From the NCBI RefSeq assembly GCF_030813595.1, contig NZ_JAUSUH010000002.1, forward strand, positions 558,001 to 622,000: a DNA stretch of 64,000 nucleotides. The letters are read 5' to 3'. Shown one piece after another: positions 17,157 to 25,239 of this stretch. Under the pieces are notes generated by a model, which saw only the letters and a program-made list of their open reading frames with translations, had not been told where the DNA came from and did not search any database. This DNA is from Ancylobacter vacuolatus. Its GTDB lineage: Bacteria; Pseudomonadota; Alphaproteobacteria; Rhizobiales; Xanthobacteraceae. The position numbers were made by a program, and so were the translations under genes. Position 1 is the stretch's first letter. Each line of letters opens with the position of its first letter.

Positions 17157-18689
17157 TCAGGCCGCCGCAGGGTTGCGGTCGGCGGCGGCGCGGTAGGCGA
17201 GGGCTTCGGCCAGATGGGGCCGCCCGACCGTTTCGGCGCCGGAAAGATCGGCCAGGGTGCGCGCCACCCGCAGCACCCGGTGATAGCCCCGCGCCGACAG
17301 GCGCATGAGCTTGGCAGCGTCCGCCAAAAGGGCCGAGCCCGCGGCGTCCGGGGTGGCGATCTCTTCCAGCACCGGCCCGCTGGCTTCGGCATTGGTGAAC
17401 AGGTCCGGCCGGCCGAGCGCGCAGAAGCGCTCGCGCTGCACGATTCGCGCCTGCGCCACCCGCAGCGCCACGGCGGCGCTGGGCTCGGACGGGCCGGGGC
17501 GCACGAGATCGACTGCCGCGACCGCCGGCACGTCGAGATGCAAATCCACCCGGTCGAGAAACGGGCCGGACAGGCGCGCCTGGTACTCCGCCGCGCAGCG
17601 CGGCCCGCGCCGGCAGGTCTGCCCCGGCTCGCCGGCCCGACCGCAGCGACAGGGATTCATCGCCGCGATCAGCTGGAAGCGGGCGGGATAGGAGATGCGG
17701 TGATTGGCGCGGGCGATCACCGCCTCGCCGGTCTCCAGCGGCTGGCGCAGTGAATCGAGCACGGCGGGGGCGAATTCCGGCAATTCGTCGAGGAACAGCA
17801 CGCCATTATGCGCCAGCGACACCTCGCCCGGCCGGGCCCGCATGCCGCCACCCACCATCGCCGCCATGCTGGCGGAGTGGTGCGGGGCGCGAAAGGGGCG
17901 CCGGCTGGTGAGCGCGCCGCCCTGCAGCGTGCCGGCGACCGAGGCGACCATCGACACTTCCAGCAGCTCGGACGGGGTGAGCGGCGGCAGGATGGAGGGA
18001 AGCCGCTGCGCCAGCATGGATTTGCCGGCGCCCGGCGGGCCGCTGAGCAGGAGATTGTGGCGCCCGGCGGCGGCGATCTCCAGCGCCCGGCGCGCGGTTT
18101 CCTGGCCCTTCACCTCCGCCAGATCGGGCAGATGCGCCGTGCCGGCCTCCAGCCGCGGCTCCGGGCGGGCGAGCAATTGGCGGCCCGCGAAGTGATTGAC
18201 CAGCTGGATCAACGAATGCGGCGCCAGCACCGCCATGTCGGGGCTGGCCCAGGCGGCCTCCGGCCCGCAGGCCTCCGGGCAGATGAGGCCATGATTGCGG
18301 GCATTGGCGCCGATGGCGGCCGGCAGGACGCCGGAGACGGCGGCGATGCGCCCGTCGAGCGCCAGTTCGCCCACCACGGTGAATCCGTCGAGCGCGTCAG
18401 GGCTGATGGCGCCGATCGCCGCCATCAGGCCGAGGGCGATCGGCAGGTCGTAATGGCTGCCTTCCTTCGGCAGGTCGGCGGGGGCGAGGTTGACGGTGAT
18501 GCGCCGGGCGGGCAGCGCGAGGCCGGAGGCGGTGAGGGCGGCGCGCACCCGCTCCTTCGCCTCGGTGACTGCCTTGTCGGCCAGGCCGACGAGATTGAAG
18601 GCCGGCAGGCCCGGGCTCACCTGAACTTGAACATCGACCGGGCGGGTCTCGACGCCCTCGAACGCCACCGTTGCCACGCGCTGGACCAT
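17157..18689 (-). CDS. comM: YifB/ComM-type Mg-chelatase-like AAA+ ATPase
   Basis: ComM-type ATPases are hexameric helicases that promote branch migration during natural transformation in species tested. The 510-residue protein has the N-terminal Lon-like/ChlI domain (VEVETRPVDVQVQVSPGLPAF region, residues 10-180), Walker A SGPPGAGKSML at about 216-226, Walker B FLDELPEF, and a C-terminal Mg-chelatase domain with a Cys-rich zinc patch (NPCRCGRAGEPGQTC...C, then RGPRCAAEYQARLSGP). The ATG at 18689 is family typical. It is divergent from the formate dehydrogenase operon. Confidence 0.93.
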   Translation of the reverse strand: MVQRVATVAFEGVETRPVDVQVQVSPGLPAFNLVGLADKAVTEAKERVRAALTASGLALPARRITVNLAPADLPKEGSHYDLPIALGLMAAIGAISPDALDGFTVVGELALDGRIAAVSGVLPAAIGANARNHGLICPEACGPEAAWASPDMAVLAPHSLIQLVNHFAGRQLLARPEPRLEAGTAHLPDLAEVKGQETARRALEIAAAGRHNLLLSGPPGAGKSMLAQRLPSILPPLTPSELLEVSMVASVAGTLQGGALTSRRPFRAPHHSASMAAMVGGGMRARPGEVSLAHNGVLFLDELPEFAPAVLDSLRQPLETGEAVIARANHRISYPARFQLIAAMNPCRCGRAGEPGQTCRRGPRCAAEYQARLSGPFLDRVDLHLDVPAVAAVDLVRPGPSEPSAAVALRVAQARIVQRERFCALGRPDLFTNAEASGPVLEEIATPDAAGSALLADAAKLMRLSARGYHRVLRVARTLADLSGAETVGRPHLAEALAYRAAADRNPAAA

Positions 18690-18839
18690 CGACGCCCTCC
18701 TGCCGGAGCCTGGCGCGCCGGGAGCCGGCGGACGCGCGGGTGGCAGGATACGGCCCTCGCCGCCGACGTCAAGAACAATACAGGAACAAGCTCCGAGAAA
18801 GATGAACAAAACGTTAGGGAAGGGCGGCCGCAGCCCTAT

Positions 18840-18856
18840 GATAGAAAAACTCTATC
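18840..18856. promoter_or_regulatory. Perfect 17-base inverted repeat upstream of fdsG (possible LysR-type operator)
   Basis: GATAGA-AAAAC-TCTATC is a perfect dyad 85 bases before the fdsG ATG. It contains ATAG-N7-CTAT, which fits the T-N11-A pattern of LysR-type regulators. Formate dehydrogenase operons of this type are often controlled by a LysR-type activator (FdsR); no such regulator gene lies in this window. The binding partner is inferred. Confidence 0.5.
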
Positions 18857-18941
18857 GTGGCACGGAACACCTGAATTGATTTCGGTTTCCGTGCGTACCA
18901 TCCTTACCTTTGGAAAATTCTAAAAGAAGGCTACGGGAGAA

Positions 18942-19415
18942 ATGCCGCATTACGAACCCTGGAGCGACGAGCGCGCCCGCGCGGTCATCGATGAGTTCAC
19001 TCATCTGGAAGGCCCGCTGATGCCGATGCTCCACGCGGTGCAGGAGACGTTCGGCCACGTTCCCGACGCCGTCGTGCCGATGCTGGCCGAGAAGCTCAAT
19101 GTCTCGCGCGCCGAAGTCCATGGCGTCGTGACCTTCTACCATGATTTCCGCCACGAGCCGGCCGGCCGCCATGTGCTGAAGCTCTGCCGCGCCGAGGCCT
19201 GCCAGGCGGCGGGCGGCGACGCGCTTGCCGAACATGCCGAACACAAGCTGGGCTGCAAGCTCGGCGAGACCACGGCGGACGGGCGCGTCACCGTCGAGCC
19301 GATCTATTGCCTCGGCCTGTGCGCCACGGCGCCGTCGGCCATGCTGGACGGCCGGATCGTCGCGCGGCTCAATGAGCGCCGGCTCGACGCCCTGATCGCG
19401 GAGGCGCAGTCGTGA
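18942..19415 (+). CDS. fdsG: NAD-dependent formate dehydrogenase gamma subunit
   Basis: FdsG is the NuoE-like electron-transfer subunit of the soluble, molybdenum-containing, NAD-linked formate dehydrogenase. The 157-residue thioredoxin-like protein binds a [2Fe-2S] cluster through Cys82 and Cys87 (CRAEAC) and Cys123 and Cys127 (CLGLC). It opens the operon fdsG-fdsB-fdsA-fdhD-fdsD and its stop overlaps the fdsB GTG start. A GGGAG ribosome site precedes the ATG. Confidence 0.95.
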   Translation: MPHYEPWSDERARAVIDEFTHLEGPLMPMLHAVQETFGHVPDAVVPMLAEKLNVSRAEVHGVVTFYHDFRHEPAGRHVLKLCRAEACQAAGGDALAEHAEHKLGCKLGETTADGRVTVEPIYCLGLCATAPSAMLDGRIVARLNERRLDALIAEAQS

Positions 19416-20989
19416 GCACCCATTCCATGCCCATTCGCATCTATGTTCCCAAGGACGCCTGCGCCATCGCCTGCGGTGCTGACGAAGTGGCCGAGGCCAT
19501 CGCCGCCGTGTCGCTGGTCCGCAATGAGCCGGTCGAGATCGTCCGCAACGGTTCGCGCGGCATGCTCTGGCTGGAGCCGATGATCGAGGTCGTCACCACT
19601 GACGGCCGCATCGCCTATGGCCCGGTCGAGGCCGGCGACGTCGAAGGCCTGTTCGCGGCCGGCTTCCTCACCGGCGCCGACCACGCGCTGCGCATCGGCA
19701 AGCCGGAGGAGCACCCCTTCCTGGCCAAGCAGACGCGCCTCACCTTCGCCCGCTGCGGCATCATCGACCCGGCTTCTTACGAGGATTACCGCGCCCATGG
19801 CGGCTATCGCGGGCTGGAGCGCGCGCTGACGCTGGGCCCGGCGGGCATCATCGAGGAAGTGAAGACGTCCGGCCTGCGCGGTCGCGGCGGCGCCGGCTTC
19901 CCGACCGCCATCAAGTGGAAGACGGTGGCGGACGCAAAGGGCGACCAGAAATACATTGTCTGCAACGCCGACGAGGGCGACAGCGGCACCTTCGCCGACC
20001 GCATGATCATGGAAGGTGACCCCTTCGAGCTGATCGAGGGCATGACCATCGCCGGCATCGCGGTGGGCGCCACCAAGGGCTATGTCTACACCCGCTCGGA
20101 ATATCCCCACGCCATCTGGGCGATGGAGAAGGCGGTCGAGGTGGCGCGGGCCAATGGCATGCTCGGCGCCAACATCGCCGGCTCGCCCTACAGCTTCGAC
20201 ATGGAAGTGCGCATGGGCGCCGGCGCCTATGTGTGCGGCGAGGAAACCGCCCTGCTCGACAGCCTGGAAGGCAAGCGCGGCACGGTGCGGGCCAAGCCGC
20301 CGCTGCCGGCTCATAAGGGCCTGTTCCAGAAGCCAACCGTCATCAACAACGTGCTCTCGCTCACCGCCGTGCCGCATATCCTGGCCGATGGCGGGCAGTT
20401 CTACGCCGATTTCGGCATGGGCCGCTCGCGCGGCACGATGCCGATCCAGATCGCCGGCAATGTGAAGTTCGGCGGCCTGTTCGAGACCGCCTTCGGCATC
20501 ACGCTGGGCGAGCTGGTGAACGATATCGGCGGCGGCACCGCCACCGGCAAGCCGGTCAAGGCCGCCCAGGTCGGCGGCCCGCTGGGCGCCTATGTGCCGA
20601 CCTGGCAGTTCGACCTGCCCTTCGACTATGAATCGTTCGCGGCCAAGGACGCGCTGATCGGCCATGGCGGCATCGTCGTGTTCGATGAGAGCTCGGACCT
20701 CGCCAAGATGGCCCGCTTCGCCATGGAGTTCTGCTCGGTGGAGAGCTGCGGCAAGTGCACGCCCTGCCGCATCGGCTCGACGCGCGGCGTCGAACTGATG
20801 GACAAGATCATCGCCGGCGAGCGCGTCACAGCCAACCTCGCGACGCTGACCGATCTCTGCCAGACGATGAAGCTTGGATCCCTTTGCGCCCTTGGCGGGT
20901 TTACCCCGTATCCGGTGCTGAGTGCGCTGAACCATTTCCCCGAGGATTTCGGTGCGCCCCCGCGCGTCGTCCTCGAAGCCGCCGAATAG
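19412..20989 (+). CDS. fdsB: NAD-dependent formate dehydrogenase beta subunit
   Basis: FdsB is the diaphorase subunit that carries FMN and a [4Fe-4S] cluster and reduces NAD+. The 525-residue protein has an N-terminal thioredoxin-like part, then the NuoF-like FMN/NADH region beginning RGRGGAGFPTAIKWK (residues 156-170) and continuing CNADEGDSGTFADR and GAGAYVCGEETALL, and the cluster motif SCGKCTPCRIGS near residue 447 with the fourth Cys near 490. The GTG start overlaps the fdsG stop; fdsA follows after 11 bases. Confidence 0.95.
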   Translation: MSTHSMPIRIYVPKDACAIACGADEVAEAIAAVSLVRNEPVEIVRNGSRGMLWLEPMIEVVTTDGRIAYGPVEAGDVEGLFAAGFLTGADHALRIGKPEEHPFLAKQTRLTFARCGIIDPASYEDYRAHGGYRGLERALTLGPAGIIEEVKTSGLRGRGGAGFPTAIKWKTVADAKGDQKYIVCNADEGDSGTFADRMIMEGDPFELIEGMTIAGIAVGATKGYVYTRSEYPHAIWAMEKAVEVARANGMLGANIAGSPYSFDMEVRMGAGAYVCGEETALLDSLEGKRGTVRAKPPLPAHKGLFQKPTVINNVLSLTAVPHILADGGQFYADFGMGRSRGTMPIQIAGNVKFGGLFETAFGITLGELVNDIGGGTATGKPVKAAQVGGPLGAYVPTWQFDLPFDYESFAAKDALIGHGGIVVFDESSDLAKMARFAMEFCSVESCGKCTPCRIGSTRGVELMDKIIAGERVTANLATLTDLCQTMKLGSLCALGGFTPYPVLSALNHFPEDFGAPPRVVLEAAE

Positions 20990-21000
20990 GAGGACGCCCC

Positions 21001-23856
21001 ATGTCACTCGTCCATGAGATCGACTACGGAACGCCCGCTCCCAAGACCGACAAGATGGTGACGCTCACCATTGACGGGATGGAAGTGACGGTGCCGGAAG
21101 GCACCTCCATCATGCGCGCGGCGATGGAGATGGGGACGCAGATCCCCAAGCTCTGCGCCACGGACTCGCTGGAGGCCTTTGGCTCCTGCCGCCTGTGCCT
21201 GATCGAGATCGAGGGCCGCAACGGCACCCCGGCCTCCTGCACCACGCCGGTGGCGCCGGGCCTGAAGGTCCACACCCAGACCCCGCGCCTCGCCCAGCTG
21301 CGCAAGGGCGTGATGGAGCTCTATATCTCCGATCACCCGCTGGACTGCCTGACCTGCGCCGCCAATGGCGATTGCGAGCTGCAGGACATGGCTGGCGCGG
21401 TCGGCCTGCGCGAAGTGCGCTACGGCATGGAGGGCGCCAACCATTTCGCCCCCTCCTCCGAGCTGCTGATGCCGAAGGACGAGTCGAACCCCTATTTCAC
21501 CTATGACCCGGCCAAGTGCATCGTCTGCAATCGCTGCGTGCGCGCCTGCGAGGAAGTGCAGGGCACCTTCGCGCTGACGATTTCCGGCCGCGGCTTCGGC
21601 TCGCGCGTCTCGCCCGGCCAGTCGGAAGCCTTCCTCACCTCGGAATGCGTCTCCTGCGGCGCCTGCGTGCAGGCCTGCCCGACCGCCACCCTCTCCGAGA
21701 AGCGGCTGATCGACATCGGCACCCCCGAGCATTCGGTGGTGACGACCTGCGCCTATTGCGGCGTCGGTTGCACCTTCAAGGCGGAAATGCGCGGCCAGGA
21801 AGTGGTGCGCATGGTGCCGTGGAAGGACGGCAAGGCCAATCGCGGCCATAGCTGCGTCAAGGGCCGCTTCGCCTGGGGCTATGCGATGCACCAGGACCGC
21901 ATCCTCAAGCCGATGATCCGCTCCAAGGTCACCGAGCCGTGGCGCGAAGTGTCGTGGGAAGAGGCGATCGCCTACACCGCCTCCGAGCTGAAGCGCATCC
22001 AGGACACCTATGGCCGCAAGTCGGTCGGCGGCATCACTTCCTCGCGCTGCACCAATGAAGAAGCCTATCTCGTTCAGAAGATCATCCGCGCCGGCTTCGG
22101 CACCAACAATGTCGACACCTGCGCCCGCGTCTGCCATTCGCCGACCGGCTATGGCCTGAACCAGGCGTTCGGCACCTCGGCGGGCACGCAGGACTTCGAT
22201 TCGGTCGAGGATTCCGACGTCATCCTCGTCATCGGCGCCAACCCGACCGACGGCCACCCGGTGTTCGGCTCGCGGATGAAGAAGCGGCTGCGCGAGGGCG
22301 CGAAGCTGATCGTCATCGATCCGCGCCGCATCGACCTCGTGCGCTCGCCCCACGTCACGGCGGACTATCATCTGCCGCTGCAGCCGGGCACCAATGTCGC
22401 CGTCGTCACCGCGCTGGCCCATGTCGTCGTCACCGAAGGTCTGGTGAACGAGGAATATGTCCGCCAGTTCTGCGACTGGGAGGAATTCCAGGACTGGGCC
22501 GAGTTCGTCGCCGATGCGCGCCACTCGCCCGAGGAAGTCGAGAAGCTCTCCGGCGTGCCGGCCGAGCAGATCCGCGGCGCGGCCCGGCTCTATGCCACCG
22601 GCGGCAATGGCGCGATCTATTACGGCCTCGGCGTCACCGAGCACTCGCAGGGTTCCACCACGGTGATGGCGATCGCCAACCTCGCCATGGCGACCGGCAA
22701 TATCGGTCGTCGCGGCGTCGGCGTGAACCCGCTGCGCGGCCAGAACAACGTGCAGGGCTCGTGCGATATGGGCTCGTTCCCGCATGAGCTGCCGGGCTAT
22801 CGCCACATCTCCGACGACGCCACCCGCGCCACCTTCGAGGCGATGTGGGGCCGCCCGCTCGATCCCGAGCCGGGCCTGCGCATTCCCAACATGCTGGACG
22901 CCGCCGTCGACGGCACCTTCAAGGCGATCTACATCCAGGGCGAGGACATCCTGCAGTCCGACCCGGACACGCATCACGTCGCTTCCGGCCTCGCGGCCAT
23001 GGAGCTGGTGATCGTGCAGGACCTGTTCCTGAACGAGACCGCCGCCTATGCCCACGTCTTCCTGCCGGGCTGCACCTTCCTTGAGAAGGACGGCACCTTC
23101 ACCAATGCCGAGCGCCGCATCCAGCTCGTGCGCAAGGTGATGGCGCCGAAGAACGGCTATGGCGACTGGGAAGTCACCCAGATGCTGGCCCGTGCCATCG
23201 GCATGGACTGGAACTACACCCACCCCTCGCAGATCATGGACGAGATCGCCGCGCTCACCCCGAGCTTCGCCGGCGTGTCGTTCAAGAAGCTCGACGAGAT
23301 GGGCTCGGTGCAGTGGCCCTGCAACGACGCCAATCCCGAGGGCATGCCGATCATGCACATTGGCGGCTTCGCGCGCGGCAAGGGCAAGTTCGTCCTCACC
23401 GAATATGTCGCCACCGATGAGCGTTCGGGCCCGCGCTTCCCGCTGCTGCTCACCACCGGCCGCATCCTCAGCCACTACAATGTCGGCGCGCAGACCCGCC
23501 GCACCGAGAACGTGGCCTGGCATCCCGAGGACGTGCTGGAAATCCACCCCCATGATGCCGAGCAGCGCGGCGTGCGCGACGGCGACTGGGTGCGGATCGA
23601 CAGCCGCGCCGGCTCCACCACCCTGCGCGCGCAGATCACCGACCGCGTGGCGACGGGCGTGGTCTACACCACCTTCCACCACCCGACGACGCAGGCCAAT
23701 GTCGTCACCACCGACTTCTCGGACTGGGCCACCAATTGCCCCGAGTTCAAGGTGACGGCGGTGCAGATCGCCCGCTCGAACGGCCCGTCCGAGTGGCAGG
23801 AAGACTATGACGAGTTCACCCGCCAGAGCCGCCGTATCGCGGTCGCGGCGGAGTGA
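21001..23856 (+). CDS. fdsA: NAD-dependent formate dehydrogenase alpha (catalytic) subunit
   Basis: FdsA oxidises formate to CO2 at a bis-MGD molybdenum centre. The 951-residue protein starts with a NuoG-like part: a [2Fe-2S] ferredoxin domain (GSCRLCLIEI), a His-Cys3 cluster (HPLDCLTCAANGDCEL) and two [4Fe-4S] motifs (CIVCNRCVRAC, CVSCGACVQAC). The molybdopterin oxidoreductase part follows, with its own cluster CAYCGVGC. The metal ligand is a cysteine (CARVCHSPTGYG), not selenocysteine. The MGD-binding C-terminal domain is complete. The ATG at 21001 follows an AGGAGG ribosome site. Confidence 0.96.
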   Translation: MSLVHEIDYGTPAPKTDKMVTLTIDGMEVTVPEGTSIMRAAMEMGTQIPKLCATDSLEAFGSCRLCLIEIEGRNGTPASCTTPVAPGLKVHTQTPRLAQLRKGVMELYISDHPLDCLTCAANGDCELQDMAGAVGLREVRYGMEGANHFAPSSELLMPKDESNPYFTYDPAKCIVCNRCVRACEEVQGTFALTISGRGFGSRVSPGQSEAFLTSECVSCGACVQACPTATLSEKRLIDIGTPEHSVVTTCAYCGVGCTFKAEMRGQEVVRMVPWKDGKANRGHSCVKGRFAWGYAMHQDRILKPMIRSKVTEPWREVSWEEAIAYTASELKRIQDTYGRKSVGGITSSRCTNEEAYLVQKIIRAGFGTNNVDTCARVCHSPTGYGLNQAFGTSAGTQDFDSVEDSDVILVIGANPTDGHPVFGSRMKKRLREGAKLIVIDPRRIDLVRSPHVTADYHLPLQPGTNVAVVTALAHVVVTEGLVNEEYVRQFCDWEEFQDWAEFVADARHSPEEVEKLSGVPAEQIRGAARLYATGGNGAIYYGLGVTEHSQGSTTVMAIANLAMATGNIGRRGVGVNPLRGQNNVQGSCDMGSFPHELPGYRHISDDATRATFEAMWGRPLDPEPGLRIPNMLDAAVDGTFKAIYIQGEDILQSDPDTHHVASGLAAMELVIVQDLFLNETAAYAHVFLPGCTFLEKDGTFTNAERRIQLVRKVMAPKNGYGDWEVTQMLARAIGMDWNYTHPSQIMDEIAALTPSFAGVSFKKLDEMGSVQWPCNDANPEGMPIMHIGGFARGKGKFVLTEYVATDERSGPRFPLLLTTGRILSHYNVGAQTRRTENVAWHPEDVLEIHPHDAEQRGVRDGDWVRIDSRAGSTTLRAQITDRVATGVVYTTFHHPTTQANVVTTDFSDWATNCPEFKVTAVQIARSNGPSEWQEDYDEFTRQSRRIAVAAE

Positions 23857-23872
23857 GCGGAGCCCTGAACCG

Positions 23873-24721
23873 ATGATCGCGCCGGTCGCCCGCGTCTCGC
23901 GCATGGCCGTCACCCCCTCGGGGGCGACGGTGGGCGAGCGGGCGATCCCCGAGGAGACGCCGGTCGCCATCGTCCATAACGGCTCCACCTATGCCGTGAT
24001 GATGGCGACGCCGGCGGACCTCGAGGATTTCGGCTATGGCTTCAGCCTGACCGAGGGCGTGATCGACAGCCTCGCCGACGTGCAGTCCATCGAGACGCTG
24101 GAATTCGAGGACGAGGCCGGCGTGCTCGGGGTCGAGGTGCGGCTGTGGCTGGACGAGGCGCGGGCCGGCCAGATGGTGGCGCGCCGCCGGCAGATCGCCG
24201 GCCCCACCGGCTGCGGCCTGTGCGGGGTGGAAAGCCTGGAACTGGCAGTGAAGCCAGCCCGCACCGTGGCGGACGGGGCGCGTTTCTCCGCCGCTGAGAT
24301 TTCCCGCGCCGTGGCCTCGCTGCCGCCAGCGCAGCTGCTCAATCACCAGACCCGCGCCGTGCATGCGGCCGCCTTCTGGGAACCCGAAGCCGGGCTGGTG
24401 GCGGTGCGCGAGGATGTCGGGCGCCACAACGCGCTCGACAAGCTCGTCGGCCATCTCGTGCGCGAGGGGCATAAGGCGGGTGGCGGCGTTGTGCTGCTGA
24501 CCAGCCGGGTGTCGATCGAGATGGTACAGAAGACCGCCATGCTCGGCGCCTCGGTGCTGGTGGCGGTCTCCGCCCCCACCGCGCTGGCGCTGCGGACGGC
24601 GGAGAAGGCGGGCATCACCCTCGTCGCCATCGCCCGCGACGATGGATTTGAAGTCTTTACCCACCCCCATCGCATCGTGCTGGACGGGGCAGAGAAGGAG
24701 CGTATCGCCCATGTCGGCTAA
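23873..24721 (+). CDS. fdhD: Formate dehydrogenase accessory sulfurtransferase FdhD
   Basis: FdhD (called FdsC in fds operons) moves sulfur from a cysteine desulfurase to the molybdenum cofactor, which makes the formate dehydrogenase active. The 282-residue protein has the persulfide-carrying CxxC at Cys114-Cys117 (TGCGLCGVE), then EDVGRHNALDKLVG and TSRVSIEMVQKTAMLG, all typical. The ATG at 23873 lies 16 bases after the fdsA stop. It overlaps the fdsD start by eleven bases. Confidence 0.95.
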   Translation: MIAPVARVSRMAVTPSGATVGERAIPEETPVAIVHNGSTYAVMMATPADLEDFGYGFSLTEGVIDSLADVQSIETLEFEDEAGVLGVEVRLWLDEARAGQMVARRRQIAGPTGCGLCGVESLELAVKPARTVADGARFSAAEISRAVASLPPAQLLNHQTRAVHAAAFWEPEAGLVAVREDVGRHNALDKLVGHLVREGHKAGGGVVLLTSRVSIEMVQKTAMLGASVLVAVSAPTALALRTAEKAGITLVAIARDDGFEVFTHPHRIVLDGAEKERIAHVG

Positions 24722-24998
24722 CACGATGGAACGTCTGGTCTACATGGCGAACCAGATCGGCAAGTTCTTCCAGCCGCAGGGCCATGAGAAGACCGTCACG
24801 GGCGTCGCCAAGCACATCAGGGACTTCTGGGACCCGCGCATGCGCGCCCGTATCGAGGACCATATCGCTGCCGGCGGCGAGGGGTTGGCGCCCGACGTGC
24901 TGGAAGCGCTGCGCTCGCTGCCCAAGGTGAGCCGCGACACCATTCCCGCGCCGCACCCGACGCTCGACGTGCCCGGCCCGACCGCGCACCACCACTGA
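24711..24998 (+). CDS. fdsD: NAD-dependent formate dehydrogenase delta subunit
   Basis: A 95-residue protein with the family features MERLVYMANQIGKFF (near residues 6-20) and VTGVAKHIRDFWDPRMR (near 30-46). FdsD is a small subunit of the fds complex with a role in assembly or stability; it has no cofactor motif. The ATG at 24711 has an AAGGAG ribosome site and lies inside the end of fdhD. It closes the operon. Confidence 0.92.
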   Translation: MSANTMERLVYMANQIGKFFQPQGHEKTVTGVAKHIRDFWDPRMRARIEDHIAAGGEGLAPDVLEALRSLPKVSRDTIPAPHPTLDVPGPTAHHH

Positions 24999-25098
24999 TT
25001 CGGCCGATCTCCCGAGCGGGCCGGCACGCCGCAGGGCGCTGCCGGCCTTGCCATGTCGGCGCCAGGTCCGTCTGCCTTCCGTAAGGGCATGAGCCGGC

Positions 25099-25122
25099 GG
25101 CGTTTTCCGGAACGCCTGTTTT
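25099..25122 (+). terminator. Probable terminator after the fds operon
   Basis: A 6-bp stem GGCGTT/AACGCC with a six-base loop TTCCGG is followed by TGTTTT, about 100 bases after fdsD and before the next gene. Confidence 0.5.
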
Positions 25123-25239
25123 CACGCAATTGCCGCGTGGGGAGCGGATTCTTCACCGCACCATCACGCTTCCGCCATCGGCCCGCGTCATCCGATCCTC
25201 TACTGTGGGGCAGGGTAGCGGGCGGAGGATGGCGGGGTC

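Noticed and set aside
21001..23856. Selenocysteine at the formate dehydrogenase active site
   Set aside because: The molybdenum ligand position is a TGC cysteine codon and there is no in-frame TGA.
21004..23988. 994-codon open frame antisense to fdsA
   Set aside because: It mirrors the highly conserved fdsA in every segment, has no domain features and results from GC-rich third positions.
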